DNA of 64,000 nt from Aquabacter cavernae. GTDB taxonomy: Bacteria > Pseudomonadota > Alphaproteobacteria > Rhizobiales > Xanthobacteraceae. The stretch's first letter is position 1, and the number at the start of each line of letters is the position of its first letter. The DNA lies in assembly GCF_003993795.1 (NCBI RefSeq), contig NZ_RWKV01000008.1, positions 1,116,001 through 1,180,000 on the forward strand, given 5' to 3'. Positions 19,066 to 27,028 of the stretch are shown one piece after another. The notes beneath the pieces were generated by a model that searched no databases, was not told the origin of the DNA, and was given only the letters and a program-made list of their open reading frames with translations. Made by a program: the position numbers and the translations under genes.

Positions 19066-20343
19066 ATGGCGCATACCGACAAGCACGGCCGTCCCATTGT
19101 CGTCGTCACCGGCATCGGCGTCGTCTCTTCCCTCGGCCAGGGCAAGGAAGACAATTGGCGGCGCCTGACGGCGGGTGAAAGCGGCATCCACCGCATCACC
19201 CGCTTCCCCATCGAGGGCATGCGCACCACCATCGCCGGAACCGTGGACTTCCTGTTCGACGAGCGCGTCGCCGCCCCGGACCTGTCCGAGCGCCTTGCCA
19301 CGCTGGCGGCCGAGGAGGCCATCGGCCAGTCGGGCATCGGCTCCAAGGGCAATTTCCCCGGCCCGCTCTTCGCCGCCGTCCCCCCCGTGGAGATGGAATG
19401 GCCCGAGAAGCGCAAGCTCGCCGAGAACGCGCCCGAGCGGCCGGTTGAGTATCGCGACCTGCTCGCCTCCGCCGCCTCCGGCAAGTTCCGCCCCTGGCAT
19501 GAGCGCTTCCTGTTCGGCTCGGTGGCGGACCGCCTCGCCGACAAGTTCGGCACGCAGGGCCAGCCCATCTCCCTGTCCACCGCCTGCGCCTCCGGCGCCA
19601 CGGCCATCCAGCTCGGCGTGGAGGCCATCCGGCGCGGGGAGTGCGAGGTCGCCCTCTCGCTCGGCACGGACGGCTCGGTGCACCCGGAAGCGCTCATCCG
19701 CTTCTCGCTGCTCTCGGCGCTGACCACAGCCAATGACAAGCCGGAGGAGGCCGCGCGCCCCTTCGCCAAGAACCGCGACGGCTTCGTCATGGCCGAGGGC
19801 GCGGGCGCCCTGGTGCTGGAGAGCCTCGACCATGCGCTGGCGCGCGGCGCGCGCATTCTCGGCGTGCTGGAAGGCTGCGGCGAGATGGCGGACAATTTCC
19901 ACCGCACCCGCTCCAGCCCGGACGGCAAGCCCATCATCGGCTGCATGAACAACGCCATGGCGGATGCGGGCGTGACCCCCGGGGACATCGACTACATCAA
20001 CGCCCACGGCACCTCCACGCCCGAGAATGACCGCATGGAATATGTGGGCCTGAAGGCGGTGTTCGGCGAAGAGGTGCTGGCGGGCATCCCCTGCTCGTCC
20101 AACAAGTCCATGATCGGCCACACCCTGACGGCGGCGGGCGCCATCGAGGCGGCGGTCTCGCTGCTCACCATCGCAAACGGCCGCATTCCGCCCACCATCA
20201 ACTACCATGTGCCCGACCCGGCCATTCCTTTGGACGTGGTGCCCAACGTCGCCCGCGACGCGCAGGTGCGCCGGGTGATCTCCAACTCGTTCGGCTTCGG
20301 CGGCCAGAATGTCAGCCTCGTCATGGCGGGGGAGCCGGCGTGA
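19066..20343 (+). CDS. fabF1XL: Beta-ketoacyl-ACP synthase II FabF1XL
   Basis: This 425-residue condensing enzyme has an intact triad: the nucleophile in ISLSTACASGATAIQ (C174), NAHGTSTPEND for the first His, and NKSMIGHTLTAAGAIE for the second His. NSFGFGGQNVSLVM is the C-terminal glycine-rich loop. It would elongate AcpXL-bound chains with malonyl-AcpXL. An insertion of about 25 residues after VPPVEMEWPEKRKLAEN is larger than in housekeeping FabF. It lies 206 bp after fabF2XL, a gap without a recognisable promoter. It is followed by a family C repeat before the SDR gene. Confidence 0.93.
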   Translation: MAHTDKHGRPIVVVTGIGVVSSLGQGKEDNWRRLTAGESGIHRITRFPIEGMRTTIAGTVDFLFDERVAAPDLSERLATLAAEEAIGQSGIGSKGNFPGPLFAAVPPVEMEWPEKRKLAENAPERPVEYRDLLASAASGKFRPWHERFLFGSVADRLADKFGTQGQPISLSTACASGATAIQLGVEAIRRGECEVALSLGTDGSVHPEALIRFSLLSALTTANDKPEEAARPFAKNRDGFVMAEGAGALVLESLDHALARGARILGVLEGCGEMADNFHRTRSSPDGKPIIGCMNNAMADAGVTPGDIDYINAHGTSTPENDRMEYVGLKAVFGEEVLAGIPCSSNKSMIGHTLTAAGAIEAAVSLLTIANGRIPPTINYHVPDPAIPLDVVPNVARDAQVRRVISNSFGFGGQNVSLVMAGEPA

Positions 20344-20402
20344 GGGATGTGTCCGCCGCGGCGTTCATCTCTTCGGGCGATAGTCCGCTTAAAGCGGGAC
20401 GC

Positions 20403-20543
20403 GCCCCCTCTCCCCTCGCGGGAGAGGGATGGGGTGAGGGGGCCACGTCGCTTGGTATGACCTCTCAGGATGACGCCAAGCGGTGCCTAACCCCTCACCC
20501 GCCTCGCTCCGCTCAGCACCCTCTCCCGCAAGGGGAGAGGGGA
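20403..20543. repeat. Palindromic repeat family C, composite inside the lipid A gene cluster
   Basis: CCCCTCTCCCCTCGCGGGAGAGGG and GGGTGAGGG at about 20405-20441 are followed by CCCCTCACCCGCCTCGCTCCGCTCAGCACCCTCTCCCGCAAGGGGAGAGGGG in sections up to 20543. The second part aligns with 33003-33085 in opposite orientation. It separates fabF1XL from the SDR gene and ends 11 bp before the latter's start. Confidence 0.75.
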
Positions 20544-20554
20544 AGGCTGCACCC

Positions 20555-21307
20555 ATGAGCCGCCGCGTTCTCGTCACCGGCGGCGGGCGCGGGCTGGGCG
20601 CGGCCATCGTGCGGGCGCTCAGTGCCGCGGGCTTCGACGTGACCTTCACCTATCGCAGCGCCCGCGCGGAAGCCGAGGCGCTGCTGGAGGAACTGAAGGC
20701 CCGCCCCGGCGCGTCTCCGCTCGCCGTGGAACTGGATCTCGCCGACCGCGCGGCGGTGGACGCCTTCGCCGAGGGCCTGGAGGCCGAGGACGGTCCCTAT
20801 TTCGGCTTCTGCCACAATGCCGGCCTGTCCTACGACACGCTGGCCGCCATGGTGGACCAGGACAAGGCCGAGGCGGTGATGCAGGTGAATCACTTCGCCT
20901 TCGTGCGCATCACCCGCGCGCTGGTTCGCCCCATGACGCGGGCGAGGGAGGGGCGCATCGTCGCCATCGGCTCGGTGGCGGCGCTGCTCGCCAACCAGGG
21001 CAATGTGGCCTATGCGGCCTCCAAGGCGGCGCTGCTGGCCCATGTGCGCGGCCTCGCCATCGAGACCGCCCGGCGCGGCGTGACGGTGAATTACATCGCC
21101 CCCGGCTTCATCGACACCGCCATGCTCGCCAAGTTCGCCGACCACCGCGAGCGCATGGCCGCGCAGATCCCGGCCGGGCGCTTCGCGCAGCCGGATGACG
21201 TGGCGCAGGTGGCAGCGTTTCTTTTCTCCCCTGGCGCGGGCTATATCACCGGCGCCGTGATCCCGGTGGATGGCGGCCTCTCGGCCCAGCTCGCCGCCCA
21301 TCGCTGA
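20555..21307 (+). CDS. SDR-family 3-oxoacyl-ACP reductase (FabG-like)
   Basis: The 250-residue short-chain dehydrogenase has the NAD(P)-binding motif VLVTGGGRGLGAAIV and the catalytic Ser-Tyr-Lys in IGSVAALLANQGNVAYAASKAAL. NYIAPGFIDTAM and the C-terminal VIPVDGGLSAQ match FabG. It probably reduces 3-oxoacyl-AcpXL intermediates, the one elongation step otherwise missing from the cluster. To my knowledge the classical Rhizobium leguminosarum acpXL cluster lacks this gene. The ATG at 20555 follows a family C repeat, and AGGGGAAGG provides a plausible ribosome-binding site within the repeat end. Confidence 0.88.
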   Translation: MSRRVLVTGGGRGLGAAIVRALSAAGFDVTFTYRSARAEAEALLEELKARPGASPLAVELDLADRAAVDAFAEGLEAEDGPYFGFCHNAGLSYDTLAAMVDQDKAEAVMQVNHFAFVRITRALVRPMTRAREGRIVAIGSVAALLANQGNVAYAASKAALLAHVRGLAIETARRGVTVNYIAPGFIDTAMLAKFADHRERMAAQIPAGRFAQPDDVAQVAAFLFSPGAGYITGAVIPVDGGLSAQLAAHR

Positions 21308-21322
21308 GTTTCAAGGACAATC

Positions 21323-22345
21323 ATGCGCGCCCTCCAGCTCGTCACCGACCGCAAGCTCGAAATCGTGGACATGCCCGAGCCCGACGCCCCCGGCGCTGGC
21401 GAGGTGCAGGTGCGGGTGAAGGCCCTGGCCCTCAACCATATCGACGTGTGGGGCTGGCGCGGCATGGCCTTCGCCAAGCGCAAGATGCCCCTCGTGGTGG
21501 GCGCGGAAGCCGCCGGCGAGATCGTGGCGCTGGGCGCGGACGTGCGCGGGCTGAAAGTGGGCCAGACGGTCGCCATGTACGGCGCGCTGACCTGCGGCCA
21601 TTGCCGCAACTGCATGAAGGGCCGCGACAATCTCTGCGAGAATGTGGGCGGCGTTCTGGGCTTCCATATCGACGGCTTCGCCCGCGACGTGATCAACATG
21701 CCCGAGCGGCTGGTGATCCCCGCCCCCGAGGGCGTCTCCTTCGAGGACGCCGCCTGCGCGGGCATCACCTTCTCCACGGTCGAGCACATGCTGTTCGACA
21801 ACGCCCTGCTTGAGAAGGGCGAGACCGTGCTCGTCCATGCGGGCGGCTCGGGCATCGGCTCCGCCGCCATCCGCCTCGCCAAGGATGTGGGCGCCACCGT
21901 CATCACCACCGTGGGCGACGACGACAAGGCCATCAAGGCGGAAGTGCTGGGCGCCGACCACGTCATCAATTACCGCGAGGAGCGCTTCGAGCACATGGTC
22001 CGCAAGATCACCAAGAAGGTGGGCGTGGACGTGGTGTTCGAGCATGTGGGCGCGGACACCTGGAACGGCTCGCTGCTCTCCATGAAGCCGGGCGGACGGC
22101 TGGTGACCTGCGGGTCCACCTCCGGCGTGTCGGTGAACATGAACCTCATGCAGCTGTTCCAGCGGCAATATCGCATCCTCGGCTCGTTCGGCGCCACCAT
22201 CCGCAACGTGGCGGACGGGCTGCAGAAGATGGGTCGCGGCGTGCTGCCGGTGATCGACAGCGTGGTGACGCTGGAGAATTTCAACGAGGGCCTGGAGCGC
22301 CTGGAAAGCCGGAAAGTGTTCGGCAAGATCGTCGTGCGCTTCTGA
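21323..22345 (+). CDS. Zinc-type alcohol dehydrogenase of the acpXL cluster
   Basis: The 340-residue medium-chain dehydrogenase corresponds to the alcohol dehydrogenase-like gene found between the ketosynthases and lpxXL in rhizobial VLCFA clusters. The structural-zinc loop CGHCRNCMKGRDNLC is complete. VLVHAGGSGIGSAAIRLAK is the NAD(P)-binding Rossmann motif. At the catalytic-zinc position the usual Cys is not seen (LNHIDVWGWRG), so it may act as an enoyl reductase/quinone-oxidoreductase-like enzyme; reduction of the trans-2-enoyl intermediate is an inference. It starts 15 bp after the SDR gene and precedes lpxXL by 25 bp. Confidence 0.87.
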   Translation: MRALQLVTDRKLEIVDMPEPDAPGAGEVQVRVKALALNHIDVWGWRGMAFAKRKMPLVVGAEAAGEIVALGADVRGLKVGQTVAMYGALTCGHCRNCMKGRDNLCENVGGVLGFHIDGFARDVINMPERLVIPAPEGVSFEDAACAGITFSTVEHMLFDNALLEKGETVLVHAGGSGIGSAAIRLAKDVGATVITTVGDDDKAIKAEVLGADHVINYREERFEHMVRKITKKVGVDVVFEHVGADTWNGSLLSMKPGGRLVTCGSTSGVSVNMNLMQLFQRQYRILGSFGATIRNVADGLQKMGRGVLPVIDSVVTLENFNEGLERLESRKVFGKIVVRF

Positions 22346-22370
22346 AACCGGGCGGGCTGGGACAAGAGAC

Positions 22371-23306
22371 GTGTCGCCATTGAAGGCCATATGGGTGCGC
22401 ATTGCGCGGCGCCTGCGCGCGCTGCTGGCGCCGGTGTGGGAGACCATCGTGGTCGGCACGCTGCGCGGCCTCGTCTGGTGGTCGCGCCTGTTCCCGGTCT
22501 CCTGGTCATCCACCATCATCTCCACCCTCGCCAAGCTGTGCGGGCCGTTCTTCGTGGTGAGCGGCACGGCGCGGCGGAACCTGCGCACCGCCTTCCCGGA
22601 GAAGAGCGACTGGGAGATCTGGTGGCTGGTGGTGGGCGTGTGGGACAATCTCGGGCGCATGGCGGCCGAGTTCGCCCATCTCGACCGCATCTGGGACTAT
22701 GACCCGGTCCATCCCAACAGGGGCCGCATCGAGATCGTCGGCGCCGACATCATGGAGCGCCTGCGCGACGACGGGCGCCCGGCCCTGTTCTTCACCGCCC
22801 ATACCGGCAATTGGGAGCTGAACGCCATTACCGGCGCGAAGCTGGACGTGCCGGGCGGCGTGCTCTACCGCGCCCCCAACATCAAGAAGGCCGCCGACCT
22901 CATCGCGGAAATGCGCGCGCAGACCATGCCCGGCCTCGTGAAGGCGAGCCGCAATGCGGGGCGCCAGATGGCCCGCATGCTGGAGGATGGCGAGCATATC
23001 GGCATGCTGGTGGACCAGTATTGGGGCCAGGGCGTGGTGGTGGACTTCTTCGGCCGCCCCGCCGCCACCAATCCCACCCTCGCCCGCCTCGCCCGGCAGT
23101 TCGACTGCCCGGTCCACGGCATGCGCGTCATCCGCCTGCCGCGCGGGCGCTTCCGCATCGAGATCACCGAGGAAGTGCCGCTGCCCCGCGACGCGGACGG
23201 CCGCATCGAGGTGGACGGCGCCATGCAGGCGGTGACGAAGGTGATCGAGGACTGGGTGCGGGAATATCCGAGCCAGTGGCTCTGGCTGCACCGCCGCTGG
23301 CGCTGA
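22371..23306 (+). CDS. lpxXL: Very-long-chain acyl transferase LpxXL (lipid A biosynthesis)
   Basis: The 311-residue protein is a LpxL/HtrB-type acyltransferase with one N-terminal membrane segment. FFTAHTGNWELNAI holds the catalytic HX4E motif. SRNAGRQMARMLEDGEHIGMLVDQYWGQGVVVDFFGRPAATNP is the acceptor-side block, and WLWLHRRWR is the typical C-terminus. In Rhizobium LpxXL transfers 27-OH-C28 from AcpXL to lipid A. It starts with GTG at 22371 and closes the operon, so the whole set runs carrier protein, elongation enzymes, transferase. Confidence 0.93.
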   Translation: MSPLKAIWVRIARRLRALLAPVWETIVVGTLRGLVWWSRLFPVSWSSTIISTLAKLCGPFFVVSGTARRNLRTAFPEKSDWEIWWLVVGVWDNLGRMAAEFAHLDRIWDYDPVHPNRGRIEIVGADIMERLRDDGRPALFFTAHTGNWELNAITGAKLDVPGGVLYRAPNIKKAADLIAEMRAQTMPGLVKASRNAGRQMARMLEDGEHIGMLVDQYWGQGVVVDFFGRPAATNPTLARLARQFDCPVHGMRVIRLPRGRFRIEITEEVPLPRDADGRIEVDGAMQAVTKVIEDWVREYPSQWLWLHRRWR

Positions 23307-23356
23307 GCGGCGGCAGGCGGCTCAGCGCTGCTGCCGCTTGTGGTCGTTCCCCCTCT

Positions 23357-23641
23357 TCAGCCCATCGGGTCGATGAATACAAGCTGGGCGGATTCGTCAT
23401 CCTCGATCGCGGCGGCGCGCTCGAGGATGACGCGGCCATTGTAGAGGCCGGCCAGTTCGTCGGTGGTCGAGCCCGGTAGCCTCGTGGCGAGTCGCCCCGT
23501 AATTGCCGATGGCGCCCACGGGGTCTCGGGTGCGGATGGGCACCATGACGAGGCTCTTCACGAAGGTGGGACGATAGCCAGGGCGGGACTGCGCGCATCC
23601 GCATAGATGTCCGGTATCGCCACGGACGTGCGGTTGCGCAT
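23357..23641 (-). pseudogene. Degenerate GAF-domain fragment
   Basis: Read leftward, MRNRTSVAIPDIYADAR continues in a second frame as RPGYRPTFVKSLVMVPIRTRDPVGAIGNYGATRHEATG. A third frame then gives TDELAGLYNGRVILERAAAIEDDESAQLVFIDPMG and a stop. Together this reads like the end of a GAF domain from a sensor kinase or cyclase, broken by at least two frameshifts. There is no start of a full gene upstream. It lies between lpxXL and the GGDEF gene and is the only decayed gene recognised here. A further 180 bp of AT-richer sequence to 23839 shows no gene. Confidence 0.65.
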
Positions 23642-23839
23642 CAGCGGCTATTCCTCATCTGGAGGGAGCCTGTTGTTAAAGCAGCCGAGAATCTGGAATG
23701 CCCCGCTCGCCCGCGCGCGGAATCGTCCCGGAGGTGAAATATTCTACACCCTCAGAAATTGAAGAACTTTACTTAGATCAATATTTTTGCTTTTCAGCAC
23801 GCTAGACTGACCGCCCTAAGGGAACCGAAGGCCGCCTTG

Positions 23840-24781
23840 ATGCGCGTAGTTTTGGTGGAGCCGGGCAAGGTCGGCTTGAAACTCATGTCGCGCATGATTG
23901 AGGAGATGGGGCACGTTGTGAGCCCCTTCACCGACGGCACGGGCGCCCTCGCCTATCTCCACAGCGGCGCCGATATCGACGTGCTCATGACGAGCTTCGA
24001 GATCGAGGGCGTTTCGGGCATCCAGCTCTGCTGGGAAGCGCGCACCATCGCCGATGGCGGGCGGCCCATCTATGTGATCGCCATGTCCTCCAGCAATGAC
24101 AGCGCCCATCTGGTGGAGGCGCTGGACAGCGGGGCGGACGACTTCATCCGCAAGCCTCCGGACCGCATCGAGCTGGACGCGCGCCTGCGCGCCGCCGCGC
24201 GCCTCGTGCAGGCGCGGCGCGATCTGGTGCGGCTCGCCACGCGCGATTCCCTCACCGGCCTGCTCAACCGCCGCGCCTATTTCACCGAAGCCGAGGCGCT
24301 CATCCGCGCGGGCGGACCGGCATCGGTCCTGCTGTTCGACATCGACTATTTCAAGCGGATCAACGACACGTTCGGCCATGACGGTGGCGACGCCGTTCTG
24401 GTGGCCGTGGCCCGCGCGGCAGCGGACCTGCTGGGCTGCACCGCCCGCATCGGCGGCGAGGAATTCGCCGCCTTGCTTCCCGGCCGGTCGGAAGACGACG
24501 CCTTCGCGGAGGCCGAGCGCCTGCGCGCCCTCATTGCGGGCATGACTGTCGGCCTGCCGGACGGGCGGATGACATCCGTCACCGTGTCCCTGGGCGTGGC
24601 GCAGAACCGGCCCGGCCAGAATGCGGACGCCTGGCTGAAGCAGGCGGACATCGCCCTTTATGCCGCCAAGACGGGCGGACGCGACCGAGCGGTGAAAGCC
24701 CGGCAGGCGGTGACCGCAGGCGCACCCGGCACGGCAAGCGGGATCGTACGCGCGGAAAGCCGGGCCGCGCGCCCCACCTGA
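23840..24781 (+). CDS. Diguanylate cyclase with degenerate receiver domain
   Basis: The 313-residue protein has an N-terminal receiver-like domain (1-125) and a GGDEF domain (about 130-290) with RDSLTGLLNRRAYF and the active loop RIGGEEFAALLPG. The cyclase should make c-di-GMP from GTP. In the receiver, the phospho-acceptor position reads VLMTSFEI, Ser instead of Asp, and the acidic pocket has VLVEPGK, while the Lys in FIRKPPD is kept. Classical phosphorylation is thus unlikely and the domain may signal by binding. The ATG at 23840 is preferred over an in-frame TTG one codon earlier. An inhibitory-site RXXD is not evident at the usual spacing. Confidence 0.9.
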   Translation: MRVVLVEPGKVGLKLMSRMIEEMGHVVSPFTDGTGALAYLHSGADIDVLMTSFEIEGVSGIQLCWEARTIADGGRPIYVIAMSSSNDSAHLVEALDSGADDFIRKPPDRIELDARLRAAARLVQARRDLVRLATRDSLTGLLNRRAYFTEAEALIRAGGPASVLLFDIDYFKRINDTFGHDGGDAVLVAVARAAADLLGCTARIGGEEFAALLPGRSEDDAFAEAERLRALIAGMTVGLPDGRMTSVTVSLGVAQNRPGQNADAWLKQADIALYAAKTGGRDRAVKARQAVTAGAPGTASGIVRAESRAARPT

Positions 24782-24907
24782 AGGAAATCGGACGCGAGAC
24801 CTTAAGCCATATAAGCGCAGATAAGCGTTGCCCAGGAGGCACCCACTGCTTGACAACGAGCACTCGCACCTCCCCTGATTGCATTAATCGGGCTTGGAGT
24901 GCGTGTT

Positions 24908-25243
24908 GTGATAGCCGCCAATCAGATTGCTATCATTGTTGCTCTCGCAGAAGGGCGTGACCCATTCACGGGCGAAGCAATACCGCCGGAAGGTCTTCTA
25001 AACGATGCCCGTGTCGCAAGAGCACTTTTGTACGCCGTCCAAAAACTGAAACCCGAAGCATCTACTCCATTACGTGAAGCGGAGAACGTTGGTGCTCGCT
25101 GGGATGCAGTCCAAGAAGTGGAGCTGCTTAAACTCTTTGACGCGGGCATATCTCTCGATGAAATCGCTCGGACCATGGGGCGGAACCGTGGGGGCATTCG
25201 CGCCCGGCTTGTTCGTTTGGGGAGGCTGGAGCAAGAAACGTAG
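24908..25243 (+). CDS. Small helix-turn-helix-like protein, unrecognised family
   Basis: The 111-residue product has an N-terminal helical part (LAEGRDPFTGEAIPPEGLLNDARVARALLYAVQKL). Its C-terminal part, WDAVQEVELLKLFDAGISLDEIARTMGRNRGGIRARLVRLGRL, reads like a Myb/sigma-region-4-type HTH that could contact DNA or RNA polymerase. GTG at 24908 is preferred because GGAG lies eight bases upstream; an in-frame GTG at 24899 overlaps that site. TTGACA lies upstream near 24851. Base composition is clearly less GC-rich than the neighbours, which hints at transfer or relaxed selection. It is not part of the purEK unit. Confidence 0.6.
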   Translation: MIAANQIAIIVALAEGRDPFTGEAIPPEGLLNDARVARALLYAVQKLKPEASTPLREAENVGARWDAVQEVELLKLFDAGISLDEIARTMGRNRGGIRARLVRLGRLEQET

Positions 25244-25316
25244 ACACTCAAGCCTTGCTCTCCAGCCATCGATCCTTTAAAGCCGCGCTTTCCTTTGGCG
25301 CATAAGGATCACGACG

Positions 25317-25799
25317 ATGGGTTCGCGGCCGGTGGCCGTCATCATGGGCAGCCAGTCCGACTGGGAAACGATGCGCCATGCCGTCGAGATGCTCGACGCG
25401 CTGGAAATCCCCTGCGACGTTCGGATCGTCTCGGCCCATCGCACGCCTGAGCGCATGTTCGCCTTCGCGCAAGGCGCCAAGGATGCGGGCTTCAAGGTGA
25501 TCATCGCCGGTGCCGGCGGGGCCGCCCATCTGCCGGGCATGGTCGCCGCCCTCACCTGCCTGCCGGTGTTCGGCGTGCCGGTGGAATCCAAGGCCCTGTC
25601 GGGCGTGGACAGCCTGCATTCCATCGTCCAGATGCCCGCGGGCGTGCCCGTGGGCTGCCTCGCCATCGGCAAGGCGGGCGCGGTCAATGCCGCGCTGCTG
25701 GCCGCGAGCGTCCTCGCCTTGTCCGACGAGCCGCTGGCCGACCGGCTGGAATCCTGGCGCCGCGCCCGGACCGAGAGCGTGGCGGAGCGCCCGTCCTGA
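25317..25799 (+). CDS. purE: N5-carboxyaminoimidazole ribonucleotide mutase
   Basis: Class I PurE (160 residues) rearranges N5-CAIR to CAIR in purine synthesis. [12 protein letters not shown] and [10 protein letters not shown] are the substrate-binding and catalytic segments, with the mobile His in the latter. [16 protein letters not shown] and [21 protein letters not shown] complete the family pattern. It is followed five bases later by purK, with which it works as a pair. The ATG at 25317 directly follows GATCACGACG, so the ribosome-binding site is not strong. Confidence 0.97.
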   Translation: MGSRPVAVIMGSQSDWETMRHAVEMLDALEIPCDVRIVSAHRTPERMFAFAQGAKDAGFKVIIAGAGGAAHLPGMVAALTCLPVFGVPVESKALSGVDSLHSIVQMPAGVPVGCLAIGKAGAVNAALLAASVLALSDEPLADRLESWRRARTESVAERPS

Positions 25800-25804
25800 G
25801 CCTC

Positions 25805-26893
25805 ATGATCAAGCCCGGCGCCACCATCGGCATCCTCGGCGGCGGCCAGCTCGGCCGCATGATCGCGCTGTCCTGCGCGCAGCTCGGGCTGAAGACGCAC
25901 ATCCTCTGCCCCGATGCGGACAGCCCGGCCTTCCAGGTCTCCGACGGCCATATCTGCGCCGCCTATGACGACGAGGCCGCGCTGGCGGAGCTTGCGTCCA
26001 TCAGCGACGTGGTGACCTACGAATTCGAGAATGTGCCGCTGGCGACCGCCCAGTTCCTGCAGGCGCGGGTTCCCGTGCGCCCCGGCCCGCGCGCGCTGGC
26101 GGTCTCGCAGGACCGTCTGGCGGAGAAGACCTTCGTGCGCGATCTCGGCATCGAGACCGCCCCCTTCGCCCCGGTGGACAGCCTGGACGACCTGATCGCC
26201 GCCGCCGCCGCCATCGGCCTGCCCGCCGTGCTCAAGACCCGGCGCTTCGGCTATGACGGCAAGGGACAGGTGACCATCCGCCCCGGCGACGACCTTGCCG
26301 CCGCCTTCGAGACCATCGGCCGCCAGAGCGCCATTCTGGAAGGCTTCGTGAGCTTCCGGCGCGAAGTGTCGGTGGTGGCCGCGCGGCGCGAGGACGGCGC
26401 CTTCGCCGCCTATGACGTGACCGAGAACGTCCACCGCAACCATATCCTCCACACCTCCACCGCCCCCGCCAACGTGACGGCGGAGACCGCCCGCTCCGCG
26501 CGCGGCATTGCCTGCCGCATCGCCGGGGCGCTGGAATATGTGGGCGTGTTCGCGGTGGAGCTGTTCGTGGCCGACCAGGGCCTGTCCGAACGGCTGATCG
26601 TCAACGAGATCGCCCCGCGCGTGCACAATTCCGGCCATTGGACCATGGATGGCGCGGTCACCAGCCAGTTCGAGCAGCATGTGCGGGCCATCGCCGGCTG
26701 GCCTTTGGGCGACACGGCGTGCCTGGGGCGCGTGGAGATGCTGAACCTCATCGGCGACGATGTGGACGACTGGCAGCGTTTCCTCGCCGATCCCGCCGCC
26801 CACCTGCACCTCTACGGCAAGCAGGAAGCCCGCGCCGGCCGCAAGATGGGCCATGTGAACCGCCTGCTGGATCGCGACCCCGAAGGCTGCTGA
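25805..26893 (+). CDS. purK: 5-(carboxyamino)imidazole ribonucleotide synthase
   Basis: PurK is an ATP-grasp enzyme that carboxylates AIR to N5-CAIR. IGILGGGQLGRMIALSCAQLG is the N-terminal signature. LKTRRFGYDGKGQ is the ATP-binding loop, and VNEIAPRVHNSGHWTMDGAVTSQFEQHVRA carries the metal-binding Glu/Asn region. The length of 362 residues is normal. It is the second gene of a purEK pair, and no terminator of good quality is visible in the 135 bp before the TRAP genes. Confidence 0.97.
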   Translation: MIKPGATIGILGGGQLGRMIALSCAQLGLKTHILCPDADSPAFQVSDGHICAAYDDEAALAELASISDVVTYEFENVPLATAQFLQARVPVRPGPRALAVSQDRLAEKTFVRDLGIETAPFAPVDSLDDLIAAAAAIGLPAVLKTRRFGYDGKGQVTIRPGDDLAAAFETIGRQSAILEGFVSFRREVSVVAARREDGAFAAYDVTENVHRNHILHTSTAPANVTAETARSARGIACRIAGALEYVGVFAVELFVADQGLSERLIVNEIAPRVHNSGHWTMDGAVTSQFEQHVRAIAGWPLGDTACLGRVEMLNLIGDDVDDWQRFLADPAAHLHLYGKQEARAGRKMGHVNRLLDRDPEGC

Positions 26894-27028
26894 CGCCGGG
26901 CGGCTTTCCGCGCTGTCTTCTCTTCTCCCCTGACTACCATTTCAGTCCCTTGACAGGACCGGCCTGCCTCCATTCAAATCGTTTTAAACCGGCACGCCAA
27001 ATTCAAAGCCGGACCTGGGAGGACACCA

